Below, piece after piece: positions 8,434-16,896 of a stretch of DNA of 64,000 nt. Each line of letters begins with the position of its first letter. The stretch's first letter is position 1. The stretch comes from B1 sp034439755 (GTDB lineage: Bacteria > Bacteroidota > Bacteroidia > UKL13-3). Below the pieces are notes generated by a model that did no database searches, was not told the DNA's origin, and worked only from the letters and a program-made list of their open reading frames with translations. Position numbers and translations under genes: made by a program. The stretch is from the NCBI GenBank assembly GCA_034439755.1, contig JAWXAZ010000133.1, positions 15,020-79,019 on the forward strand, given 5' to 3'.

Positions 8434-10461
8434 TTGATTTTTAATTTATCCGTATTTATAAAAAACACAAGATTTGCCATTGCAATAATGGCAGTCTTGC
8501 TGTTTTTTTCGCTTGGCAATGCGCAAAAACTAGATTCTTTGCAAAGCTTGGATGAATTAGTAGTAACGGGTCAATATGAGGCGCATAGCCTAAGTAAATC
8601 TGTTTTAAAGGTTAAAGTAATCGATTCTAAACGCATTGAAAAGCAAGGGGCATTTAACCTGCAACAAGTGCTTACCAATGAACTAAATATTAGGGTCATT
8701 CAAGATCCAATTTTAGGAAGTACCATGCAATTACAGGGTGTTGGAGGAAACAACATAAAAATTCTGATAGATGGCGTTCCGGTTATTGGAAGGGAAAATG
8801 GCAGTGTAGATCTGTCTCAAATTAACCTTCAAAATGTAGATCGCATAGAGTTGGTTGAAGGTCCCATGAGCGTCAATTTTGGTACAGATGCCTTAGGTGG
8901 TGTAATTAACATAATCACCAAAAAGCAAAAACAGGGATCAAGTAATGCTAGGGTTGGTGCTTATGGCGAAAGTATTGGTCAATATAACCTAGATTTTGGC
9001 TTTGGTAAATCAAATGAGAAGTATAGTATTTTAGCTTCTGGTGGAAGAAATTTCTTTGGTGGTTATAGCGAAAATCCAAGTAGTAGAAATAAGTTATGGA
9101 AGCCAAGAACGCAGTATAATGCCGACATTTCCTTGTCTAAGTTCATAGAGCATGGTTCTTTGCGTTGGAGTAACCAGTTTTTTATTGAAAAAGTTACCGA
9201 TAAGGGCATTCCAAACATTGATTGGAGCCAAGCTGTAGCCATTGATAGGTATTATCATACTATCAGGTTTTCTTCTTCTTTTTTCTACGATAAAAAGCAT
9301 CAAGGAAAACGAAATATTAATGTTTTAGCTTCCTATAATTTCTATCAAAGAAGGTATAATACCTACGCCAAAAATTTAGTTGATTTGGTTCAGGAACTGG
9401 TTCCCTCTTCTTTTGAACACGATACAAACTGGTTTCATCAAATTATGAGTAGGGGAACTTATTCTAATGTGGCCTTTTCACAAAAATTGGGATACCAAAT
9501 GGGATATGAATTGAACCATGAGTTTACCTACGGTTCAAGGATTGAAGGCGAAAAGCAAAATATGGGCGATTATAATTTATTCACAAGTGCAGAATGGAAG
9601 CCTGTTAAGCACCTTTTGTTAAGACCAGCCTTTCGTGTAATATACCATACCAGTTATAAGGCGCCATTGGTTCCATCCATTAATTTTAAATATGATTTTT
9701 CTGATAATTGGATTTTAAGGGGCTCGTATGCAAAGGGATTTAGGGCGCCTAGTTTAAAGGAATTACACCTTCAATTTGTAGATGCAGCTCACAACATTAA
9801 AGGAAACAACGGACTAGTGTCCGAAACATCCGATAACCTTCAAATGGTTCTTTCCTATACCTATAAAAGAGAAAGTAGAATTTTTAGGTTCGAACCAACT
9901 GTTTTTTATAACCATATAGAAAATATGATAGACTTTGCTAGGGTGGGAGAGGCAACTAGCATGCAATTTCAATATGTAAATATTAATACTTTTTCGAGCT
10001 ATGGAAGTTCAATGACCGTTGAGTATAGAACTATTCCTTATCAAATTTCAATGGGTTATGTTATTACAGGTAGGAAAAATATTTTAGCTGGATACAACAA
10101 AACAAACGATGTGTATTATAACCAAGAGTGGCGCCTAAATCTTTCCTATAATTTTGTTAAATCGGCACTTAATATTAACTTGTTTACCAAATTTAATGGC
10201 AAACTTCAGATGTATCAATATAGCTATCTAAATAACGATGTTTCTTTGGGCTATATTGATCCCTTTGCTGTAATTGATTTTACAGTCAATAAGCCCTTAT
10301 TGAAAAATAAGCTAACGCTAACTTCGGGTGTAAAAAACTTGATGAATGTGATTAATGTAAATGCAAGTCTTTCGGGTGGGCCACATTCTTCTAGCAGCAG
10401 TTCTGCCGCTACTGGTATGGGTAGGTCTTTGTTTTTAGGTGTTAAATATAGTTTTCTATAA
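8434..10461 (+). CDS. TonB-dependent outer membrane receptor (HmuR-like position)
   Basis: A 675-residue receptor. Signal peptide to about residue 30 (GNAQ), TonB box LDELVVTG, plug domain (about 40-155) with ILIDGVPVIG and the hallmark RIELVEGPMSVNFGTDALGGVINI, then a 22-strand-type barrel ending in KYSFL. It imports a scarce ligand across the outer membrane with TonB energy. The start is taken as TTG 8434: it gives a charged n-region before the hydrophobic core, whereas the first ATG (8488) would leave a signal peptide without positive charge. It lies between two HmuY-like genes, so heme or another iron compound is the likely substrate. Confidence 0.88.
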   Translation: MIFNLSVFIKNTRFAIAIMAVLLFFSLGNAQKLDSLQSLDELVVTGQYEAHSLSKSVLKVKVIDSKRIEKQGAFNLQQVLTNELNIRVIQDPILGSTMQLQGVGGNNIKILIDGVPVIGRENGSVDLSQINLQNVDRIELVEGPMSVNFGTDALGGVINIITKKQKQGSSNARVGAYGESIGQYNLDFGFGKSNEKYSILASGGRNFFGGYSENPSSRNKLWKPRTQYNADISLSKFIEHGSLRWSNQFFIEKVTDKGIPNIDWSQAVAIDRYYHTIRFSSSFFYDKKHQGKRNINVLASYNFYQRRYNTYAKNLVDLVQELVPSSFEHDTNWFHQIMSRGTYSNVAFSQKLGYQMGYELNHEFTYGSRIEGEKQNMGDYNLFTSAEWKPVKHLLLRPAFRVIYHTSYKAPLVPSINFKYDFSDNWILRGSYAKGFRAPSLKELHLQFVDAAHNIKGNNGLVSETSDNLQMVLSYTYKRESRIFRFEPTVFYNHIENMIDFARVGEATSMQFQYVNINTFSSYGSSMTVEYRTIPYQISMGYVITGRKNILAGYNKTNDVYYNQEWRLNLSYNFVKSALNINLFTKFNGKLQMYQYSYLNNDVSLGYIDPFAVIDFTVNKPLLKNKLTLTSGVKNLMNVINVNASLSGGPHSSSSSSAATGMGRSLFLGVKYSFL

Positions 10462-10471
10462 AGTATGAATT

Positions 10472-11479
10472 GTGGGATTTATTAAAATTAAAATAGCAAC
10501 TGTTTTCTTTGTCATTTTAGCTCTTTGCTCATGCGAAAAGGAAGATACTGCCGTGATTCTGCCGCCTCGTCCAAATGCTTTGATTTCTCTTTTGCAAGTG
10601 GGTTTAGGCGAGAATTATGAAGATCAGGTTTATGTTAACTTTTTAGATAGCAATTATGAAAAGGCTAGGGTTAAAAATAATATTTGGGATTTGGCCTTTG
10701 ATTGCAAAATGGGCTCCAACCGCGTAATGATAAACGGTGGCAAAGGGGTGCTATTATCCATTTTAGGGAAGCGTGATTTTAAATCAAATATAAAATTGTC
10801 CGACTTAAAATGGAGATGGGATGAGGCTTCCGGGGGCGATTCAATTGTGCTAAAAAATTGGTTTAATGAGGGGTTGGTTCAAACCAATGATTCTGTGTAT
10901 TTAATTGATAGGGGTATTGGCAGTATTGGAGGCAGGTTTTACCAGTTTAAACTCAATAAAACTTTTGATGGGCATTATAAGATTATTGTTGCCGATTTAT
11001 ATGGAAAGATTTTAAAAGTAGATGAGGTAAGGCGTGCGCCTGCAAAGAATCAAGTTTATTATGATTTTGGGTCTGTAAGTTGCTTAAATTTTGAACCTAA
11101 TAATGACAATTGGCAGTTTTGCTTTTTAAAATGTCGCTGGATTTACTATGAGTTTAATCCGCCATTATTGTACACGGTAACAGGGGTTCATATTAACCCA
11201 AAAACGGTTTCTTTGGCCATTGATAGTTCTTTAAATTTTGAATCCATAAAGCTGGGAGAAGTATTTGGGCTAACCTATAAAGAGCAACGAGATGCCATTG
11301 GTTTTGAATGGAAATTGTACGATTTTAACCAGGGTAGGTACACCACCAGAAAATATGTAAACTATATTTTTAGAACTAAGGGCCCTCATCCAGTTTATTA
11401 TAAATTGAGGTTTACTGATTATTATAACAAACAAGGGGTAAAGGGTTCTCCTAGATTTGAAGTGTCTGTAATAAATTAA
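10472..11479 (+). CDS. HmuY-like lipoprotein
   Basis: A 335-residue lipoprotein. The lipobox is LCSC with C21 as the lipidated residue. HmuY-family features are YEDQVYVNFLDS, NNIWDLAFDCK and VMINGGKGVLL. It starts at GTG 10472; the nearby ATG at 10465 is in a frame that stops after six codons. It follows the receptor gene by 10 nt, the place of a surface ligand-capturing lipoprotein. A second, T9SS-exported HmuY-like protein lies upstream of the receptor. Heme binding is inferred from the family, not from visible ligands. Confidence 0.65.
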   Translation: MGFIKIKIATVFFVILALCSCEKEDTAVILPPRPNALISLLQVGLGENYEDQVYVNFLDSNYEKARVKNNIWDLAFDCKMGSNRVMINGGKGVLLSILGKRDFKSNIKLSDLKWRWDEASGGDSIVLKNWFNEGLVQTNDSVYLIDRGIGSIGGRFYQFKLNKTFDGHYKIIVADLYGKILKVDEVRRAPAKNQVYYDFGSVSCLNFEPNNDNWQFCFLKCRWIYYEFNPPLLYTVTGVHINPKTVSLAIDSSLNFESIKLGEVFGLTYKEQRDAIGFEWKLYDFNQGRYTTRKYVNYIFRTKGPHPVYYKLRFTDYYNKQGVKGSPRFEVSVIN

Positions 11480-11512
11480 CAACAATAATTTTCATCTTAC
11501 AAATATTTACAC

Positions 11513-12556
11513 ATGAAAAAGCAAGCCGTTTTTATTGTATTGGGATTTCTTTTTGCGAACCTTTTAAAGGGTCAAAATAACGAAGCACATCTTCAGAACC
11601 TCAAACAAATAACCTTTGGCGGCGATAATGCCGAAGCATATTGGAGTTTCGATAACCATAAAATTGCTTTTCAAAGCAATAATAAAAAATGGGGCTTAAA
11701 ATGCGATCAAATCTTTATGATGGATTTGCGTAAGGCCATAGATACAACTAAAATACCTCAGCTTATTAGTACCGGTATGGGAAGAACTACCTGCAGTTAT
11801 TATATGCCAAATAACAAAGATGTTTTGTTTGCTTCAACCCATTTAGGTGGCAAAGATTGTCCGGCCGACCCGCCACCATCTAAGCGATATTTATGGGCTA
11901 TTTATGCCGATTTTGATATTTTTATTGCGAATGAAAAGGGAAAAATTATCAAGCAATTAACCAATGAACCGGGATACGATGCAGAGGCAACGGTAAGTCC
12001 TAAGGGAGATAAAATAGTTTTTACCAGCACAAGAAATGGCGATTTGGATTTATACGTGATGGATATGGATGGTAAAAATGTTAAACAAGTAACTTTTGGA
12101 CTAGGATACGATGGGGGTGCATTTTTCTCTCCAGATGGTAAAAATCTTGTTTTTAGGGCTTCTAGGCCAACTGGCGAGGAGGAAATTAAAGATTATAAGG
12201 ATATGCTTGCGAAGGGATTAGTAGCACCAACAAACATGGAAATCTATACGTGTAATGTGGATGGTAGTGATTTAAAGCAAATCACCCATTTAGGAAAAGC
12301 AAATTGGGCTCCTTTTTATCACCCTTCCATGAAGAAAATTATTTTTAGCTCGAACCACCACAGCGAAAAAGGATACGATTTTCAGCTTTATATGATTAAT
12401 GTAGATGGAACAGGATTGGAAAAAATTACCCAAAACAGCCTATTCAACGCCTTTCCCATGTTTTCGCCAGACGGCAAAAAGTTGATTTTCTCGAGCAACC
12501 GCAATAATGGTGGAACAAGAGATACCAATTTGTTTATTGCCGATTGGAAAGACTAA
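11513..12556 (+). CDS. PD40/TolB-like beta-propeller protein
   Basis: A 347-residue exported protein with signal peptide (to about LKGQ) and repeated WD40-like PD40 blades: GDKIVFTSTRNGDLDLYVMDMDGKN, GGAFFSPDGKNLVF, MFSPDGKKLIFSSNRN. These resemble the C-terminal propeller of TolB and of periplasmic peptidase companions; no peptidase domain is present. It is the last gene of the 7116-12556 cluster, 33 nt after the HmuY-like lipoprotein. The C-terminus overlaps the convergent DUF2452 gene by 4 nt. A binding or scaffold role in the periplasm is likely; the partner is unknown. Confidence 0.78.
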   Translation: MKKQAVFIVLGFLFANLLKGQNNEAHLQNLKQITFGGDNAEAYWSFDNHKIAFQSNNKKWGLKCDQIFMMDLRKAIDTTKIPQLISTGMGRTTCSYYMPNNKDVLFASTHLGGKDCPADPPPSKRYLWAIYADFDIFIANEKGKIIKQLTNEPGYDAEATVSPKGDKIVFTSTRNGDLDLYVMDMDGKNVKQVTFGLGYDGGAFFSPDGKNLVFRASRPTGEEEIKDYKDMLAKGLVAPTNMEIYTCNVDGSDLKQITHLGKANWAPFYHPSMKKIIFSSNHHSEKGYDFQLYMINVDGTGLEKITQNSLFNAFPMFSPDGKKLIFSSNRNNGGTRDTNLFIADWKD

Positions 12557-13065
12557 TTTGTCTGCTTATTAATAACATCCCAGCTATGGTCGCCAAGCAA
12601 TTTCACCGTGGCAACATAGGTACCCATGCTTTTACTTTGACCCCATTCTTGCGGACCAATAATGGACATTTTATAATGATCGTCTTTTTGGTATAGGTGA
12701 TAAATTTGCCCAATAATTGGCTGAAAACGCATGTCGGATTCATAAATGCGTTCAGACACTTTTAGCCTGTCTTCAATTTCCCTAACCTGCTCCATAATTA
12801 AATCGGCTTGTTTTTTAAGTAAAGCCATTTCCTGATTCGCATAATGATGCATTGCCTCCACAGCAATTGCGCGAATTTTCCCTTTATCTTCTATCCTAAT
12901 TACTGGCGACCCAACGCTCAATGGAATAGGAGATAGACTCGCTGGTCCTATATAACTTCCATCCTCATTTAACATGTCTTTTTTATCTTCCATAAGCAAA
13001 TAACCTTTTCTGCGGTAGTTTGTTTTAATTTTTTTCTGTCTGAACCAAGGATTTTTGAATTTCAA
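12553..13065 (-). CDS. DUF2452 domain-containing protein
   Basis: A 170-residue cytosolic protein. The segments PIPLSVGSPVIRIEDKGKIR, YESDMRFQPIIGQIYHLYQK, SIIGPQEWG and VATVKLLGDHSWDVI are characteristic of DUF2452. The middle (about 75-110) is likely coiled coil. Function unknown. Start 13065 is kept because a TACTTTTG -7 element lies at 13100-13093, giving a leader of about 20 nt; an internal Met (MEDKKDM) is possible. Confidence 0.8.
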   Translation of the reverse strand: MKFKNPWFRQKKIKTNYRRKGYLLMEDKKDMLNEDGSYIGPASLSPIPLSVGSPVIRIEDKGKIRAIAVEAMHHYANQEMALLKKQADLIMEQVREIEDRLKVSERIYESDMRFQPIIGQIYHLYQKDDHYKMSIIGPQEWGQSKSMGTYVATVKLLGDHSWDVINKQTN

Positions 13066-13140
13066 CTTGATGGATAAATTGGTTCAGACAAACAAAAGTA
13101 ATGAATTTGTGTTATAAGGATAGGATTAGTTGATAATTCC

Positions 13141-13148
13141 TATCTTTG
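13141..13148 (+). promoter_or_regulatory. -7 promoter element of ispH
   Basis: TATCTTTG is a perfect TAnnTTTG. No convincing -33 box was found 19 nt upstream. It places the transcription start just before ATG 13157 and rules out the more upstream in-frame ATG at 13130. Confidence 0.5.
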
Positions 13149-13156
13149 TATTATAT

Positions 13157-13999
13157 ATGAAATTGACAGTTGAAATAGATGATAATTCGGGATTTTGCTT
13201 TGGCGTTGTGTTCGCCATTCAAATGGCTGAGGATATTTTAAATGAAGAAGGCCATTTATATTGTTTAGGAGACATTGTGCACAACGATGAAGAAGTATCT
13301 CGTTTAAGAGAAAAGGGATTAGAAATAATTAACCACGATCAGTTTAATGAGTTGCGTAATACCAAGGTGTTAATACGTGCCCATGGCGAGCCTCCAGAAA
13401 CCTATAAGTTGGCTATGGAATACGGCATTGAATTGGTTGATGCAAGCTGTCCTGTTGTGTTAAAACTTCAACACCGTGTTAGGGAAGCTTCTAACAAGGA
13501 TGAACAAATTCTCATCTATGGCAAACATGGTCATGCCGAGGTTAAAGGCTTGGTAGGGCAAACCAATGGCGATGCCATTGTGGTTGAGTCTTTCGACGAA
13601 TTAGAGAAATATGATTTGCCTAAAAAAATCCAATTATTTAGTCAAACAACAAAGCGAACAAAAAACTTATACCTGCTAAAAGAAAAACTAGAGTCGCAAG
13701 GAATTGAAGTGAACTTTAACGATACGCTCTGCAGGCAAGTAAGCAATAGAGATATTCAACTGCGTGATTTTGCAAAAAGATTCGATAAAATAGTTTTTGT
13801 AGCGGGCCTAAAATCTAGCAACGGCAAAGTGCTTTTCGATGTTTGCAAAGAGCATAACAAGAATACTTTTTTTGTAAGCAGTAAGGAAGAGATTAAGCCA
13901 GAATGGTTTAATGATGGTGATACCGTTGGCATTTGTGGAGCAACTTCTACACCCCAGTGGCAAATGGACCAAATGCGAGATTTCTTAATAAATATGTAA
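13157..13999 (+). CDS. ispH: 4-hydroxy-3-methylbut-2-enyl diphosphate reductase
   Basis: A 280-residue enzyme of the MEP isoprenoid pathway. The three [4Fe-4S] cysteines are C14 (GFCFGV), C98 (ASCPVV) and C192 (DTLCRQ). The substrate-pocket residues H42 (IVHN), H76 (RAHGEPP), H124 and E128 (KHGHAEV) and the GATSTP loop are also present. It reduces HMBPP to IPP and DMAPP. The chosen start (MKLTVEI) lies right after the -7 element at 13141; an in-frame ATG at 13130 lies upstream of that element. Monocistronic. Confidence 0.96.
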   Translation: MKLTVEIDDNSGFCFGVVFAIQMAEDILNEEGHLYCLGDIVHNDEEVSRLREKGLEIINHDQFNELRNTKVLIRAHGEPPETYKLAMEYGIELVDASCPVVLKLQHRVREASNKDEQILIYGKHGHAEVKGLVGQTNGDAIVVESFDELEKYDLPKKIQLFSQTTKRTKNLYLLKEKLESQGIEVNFNDTLCRQVSNRDIQLRDFAKRFDKIVFVAGLKSSNGKVLFDVCKEHNKNTFFVSSKEEIKPEWFNDGDTVGICGATSTPQWQMDQMRDFLINM

Positions 14000-14079
14000 T
14001 AATTTTATTTAGACTTTTTCCTTGTTTAATTGAATTTTAATTTTAAAATTGCCCTAATCGAACGTTAAAAATTTGTATC

Positions 14080-14664
14080 ATGAAAAAATACTTTTATACC
14101 ATATTCTTCCTAGCCTTTACGGGTGTTTTAATTTATAGTTTATCAGAGGCAAATGCCACTAAAACCAAGGAAGTAATGAAGACAGAAACTACTACTTTTT
14201 ACGATTTAAAAATAAACTCAATTGATGGCAAGAAGCAAATCAATATGAAAGAATTTAAGGGCAAATACGTCTTGTGTGTTAATGTTGCGAGCGAGTGCGG
14301 TTACACACAGCAATATGCTGGCTTGCAAGAACTGTCGAGTAAATACAAAGATAAGCTAGTTGTTATTGGGTTTCCTTGCAATCAATTCTTAGGACAAGAG
14401 CCAGGAACTGCGCAAGAAATACAGACTTTTTGCAAAAAAAATTATGGTGTTACATTTTTGCTCAGCGAAAAAATTGAGGTTAAGGGTTCAAATGCGCATC
14501 CAATATATAAATGGTTAACTCAAAAGGCTTTAAACAGCAAAGAAGATGTGACCATAAAATGGAATTTTAATAAAATTCTGATTGATCCCAATGGAAATTG
14601 GCTAAAATATTTTCCTTCTGGAACTGAGCCAATGAATGCCGAAATTACTAAGTTATTAAACTAA
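14080..14664 (+). CDS. Glutathione peroxidase family protein (exported/anchored)
   Basis: A 194-residue thioredoxin-fold peroxidase with the catalytic cysteine C73 in NVASECGYT (encoded by TGC, not selenocysteine), GFPCNQFLGQEPG (N101-Q102) and W161-N162 in WNFNKILID. These form the catalytic tetrad. An N-terminal hydrophobic stretch (about 5-20) suggests export to or anchoring at the periplasmic side. In bacteria such Cys-GPx enzymes mostly use thioredoxin as reductant. The gene stands alone and is convergent with the DUF5723 gene 8 nt away. Confidence 0.92.
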   Translation: MKKYFYTIFFLAFTGVLIYSLSEANATKTKEVMKTETTTFYDLKINSIDGKKQINMKEFKGKYVLCVNVASECGYTQQYAGLQELSSKYKDKLVVIGFPCNQFLGQEPGTAQEIQTFCKKNYGVTFLLSEKIEVKGSNAHPIYKWLTQKALNSKEDVTIKWNFNKILIDPNGNWLKYFPSGTEPMNAEITKLLN

Positions 14665-14672
14665 AAAAGCGT

Positions 14673-16139
14673 TTAAACTCCCCTAAAGTTTGATAGGTTT
14701 AGTTTTAGTCCGAAGAATATATCTGTGCCTTTTACTTTTCTAATGCCTACCATTTCTAATAGGTGATTTGTGCCCATATAGAACGGGCCATATCTAAAGT
14801 TTAAGCCAAATACTGGATATTGATATTCTATTAAACTTATTGGCAAACCCACTTCAAACATCTGCTTTTCGTAACGTGCCGAAAGACTTAAAATGTTTGG
14901 TGCATAAAGCGAAATGGTATTGGGAATAGGTAACCTTTGAGAACCAGATAAGTTAAAATATATATTGTTCTTAAAGTTATAGTCGAATTGGAAGTTAAAT
15001 CTAGTGGCAGTATAATGTGTATACTGTTTGTCTAAGGTGTATTTTGTGCCAGCATTTTGAGCATAATCAAACCTCATTTTTCTGTCTAAGGCAAATACAC
15101 CTAAGTAAAAAGATTGATCCAAGTTTTTAGTAGGACCATTGGCATTTTCATATTTGTTAGAAACGGTTTGGTTGGTAAACTGAATTCTTCCAATGTCCAT
15201 CAAGGCAAACCCAAAACGCCATTTATAATCTTGGTATTCCCTAATTTTACCGCCAAACCTAATATTTGGGCAAACAGTTAACCTAGTGGGACGAGATTTC
15301 TTTTTTCTTAAATAGGTATAACCAATATCAAATGCAAAACCTTTTCCTCTTGATGATAGAAGCTCACCAAAGTCGGCAGATTTTGTAGCAGCATAATTGT
15401 AAATGATGTTGCCATTTTCCATTAATACAGTTGAATCTCCAATATACGTCCATTTGGTTTTACCTAAATCTTCAAATACGATGGAATTGATGCCATTTAA
15501 ATAATGAGCGGTAATTCCTAAACGATGTTTAGACTTATACGTATCTGCAATTTCGTATGAGTAGTTGAAAGCAACATCTGTATAAACCAAGGTTCCAGAG
15601 GCTACTTTATTCAATTCAAATGATTTTCCTTGAAGCTCAATGGCCGATGCTCCTTTCAACAGAAAGATAGCCATTTCAGGTGGCAAGTTTACCGTGCTCT
15701 CACTCGCTTTAAAAGCGGTTAATAATCCAAATGAATGCTTTCCACTGTTAATTAAAATTGATGGACCATAAACAGTAGCGTCTGCAAAAATATAATTATT
15801 AGGTTTTAAACTCCTTCTTAGGTTAAATATTCTATCGAAAGTTTGATTTACACTTTCATTTTTATTGTCTGCATTTTTGCCAAAGGCCTTAAATATTTCG
15901 GGAGATAATAATTGTGTAATGGGTTTTGGATCCATATAATAACCATTGTTTAAAATGGAAGTATTATAATTAAATAGCATGAAATCGGTTCCATTATTCA
16001 AGTAGTTAGTAGATGCAGGGTTTATGGTAACACCCATTATGCCAGAATAATTGCCTATGCTCAATCCCGTTTGAAACTGAGCGTTTCCATGCTTAAAGCA
16101 AAGGCCCAAAATAACTAATATATAGAAATACTTTTTCAT
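14673..16139 (-). CDS. DUF5723 family outer membrane protein
   Basis: A 488-residue exported protein with signal peptide to about GNAQ. The opening FQTGLSIGNYSGIMGVTINPAST and the alternating aromatic strands to the C-terminus (NLSNFRGV) fit the DUF5723 beta-barrel-like family found in Bacteroidota. Function unknown. It has its own promoter inside the end of comF. Confidence 0.78.
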   Translation of the reverse strand: MKKYFYILVILGLCFKHGNAQFQTGLSIGNYSGIMGVTINPASTNYLNNGTDFMLFNYNTSILNNGYYMDPKPITQLLSPEIFKAFGKNADNKNESVNQTFDRIFNLRRSLKPNNYIFADATVYGPSILINSGKHSFGLLTAFKASESTVNLPPEMAIFLLKGASAIELQGKSFELNKVASGTLVYTDVAFNYSYEIADTYKSKHRLGITAHYLNGINSIVFEDLGKTKWTYIGDSTVLMENGNIIYNYAATKSADFGELLSSRGKGFAFDIGYTYLRKKKSRPTRLTVCPNIRFGGKIREYQDYKWRFGFALMDIGRIQFTNQTVSNKYENANGPTKNLDQSFYLGVFALDRKMRFDYAQNAGTKYTLDKQYTHYTATRFNFQFDYNFKNNIYFNLSGSQRLPIPNTISLYAPNILSLSARYEKQMFEVGLPISLIEYQYPVFGLNFRYGPFYMGTNHLLEMVGIRKVKGTDIFFGLKLNLSNFRGV

Positions 16140-16189
16140 TTTTTTTGGGTGGATATTCGTTTCAAGACATGTAACACTTATTTAAGCTA

Positions 16190-16220
16190 CAAAGTTAAGC
16201 AGCAAATGCTATACTAGCAA
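16190..16220 (-). promoter_or_regulatory. Promoter of the DUF5723 gene
   Basis: On the minus strand TTG (16220-16218), 20 nt, then TAACTTTG (16197-16190), a perfect TAnnTTTG. It overlaps the stop codon of comF and gives a leader of about 45 nt. Confidence 0.5.
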
Positions 16221-16893
16221 TGCTAATTGTGCAATTACTGCTTTTAATAATTTCTTTTGCGCAACTCTCAATTGTTGCTCCAGTAGTTATCACATCATCC
16301 ACCAACAAAATATGCTTATTGGCTAACAAACTAGCATCCGCAACTTCAAAAATGGATGAAACATTTTCCCACCTTTCAGTACGCGATTTTTTCGTTTGGG
16401 TATCAGTAGCTTTGGTTCGAACCAATGCATTGCTTAAATTTTCTATTTCTAGCAAATTTGAAATGCCATTGGCAAAAGCCAAACTCTGGTTATACCCTCT
16501 CTTCTTTAACCTACTACTATGCAAAGGTATGGCAGCTATAGCGTCAATACTATGATTTTCAACAGTTTTTTTTATCCTCTCTGCATATATTTCACCCAAA
16601 TAAGTCGCCAACTCTTCATTTCCTTTGTATTTTAATTCGTGCAATAGTTTTTGTGTCATTCCTTTTTGATTGAAAAATAGAAACGAAAAAGCCCTTTCGA
16701 AAGGTATTCTTCCCCACAAAGTTTTTTCAACTTCGTTTTCCTTTTTTAAATGGTCGTTTGTTTCTGGCAATACAAATTGACAACCAAGGCATAAATACCG
16801 CTCGCTTTCAATTAAATTCTTATTGCAGCTAACGCAAAGATTTGGGTAAAGCAGATGAAGAACACTATTTAAGAAGGAGGAGCAGTATATCAT
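16195..16893 (-). CDS. comF: ComF family phosphoribosyltransferase-like protein
   Basis: A 232-residue protein. The N-terminal zinc knuckle has C20, C23, C35 and C38 (LCVSC...LCLGC). The type I phosphoribosyltransferase PRPP loop is ILLVDDVITTGAT (about 195-207), preceded by IPLHSSRLKKRGYNQS. ComF takes part in natural DNA uptake in competent bacteria, perhaps in ssDNA transfer to the cytoplasm; the enzymatic role is unclear. It is 3 nt after the M6 protease gene and so probably in the same transcript, though the two functions do not obviously match. Confidence 0.9.
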   Translation of the reverse strand: MIYCSSFLNSVLHLLYPNLCVSCNKNLIESERYLCLGCQFVLPETNDHLKKENEVEKTLWGRIPFERAFSFLFFNQKGMTQKLLHELKYKGNEELATYLGEIYAERIKKTVENHSIDAIAAIPLHSSRLKKRGYNQSLAFANGISNLLEIENLSNALVRTKATDTQTKKSRTERWENVSSIFEVADASLLANKHILLVDDVITTGATIESCAKEIIKSSNCTISIASIAFAA

Positions 16894-16896
16894 TAC

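Noticed and set aside
13130..13156. N-terminal extension of IspH from ATG 13130
   Set aside because: The -7 element TATCTTTG lies inside it and the family starts at MKLTVEI.
14289..14304. Selenocysteine in the glutathione peroxidase
   Set aside because: The catalytic codon is TGC, a normal cysteine; no UGA is present in the frame.
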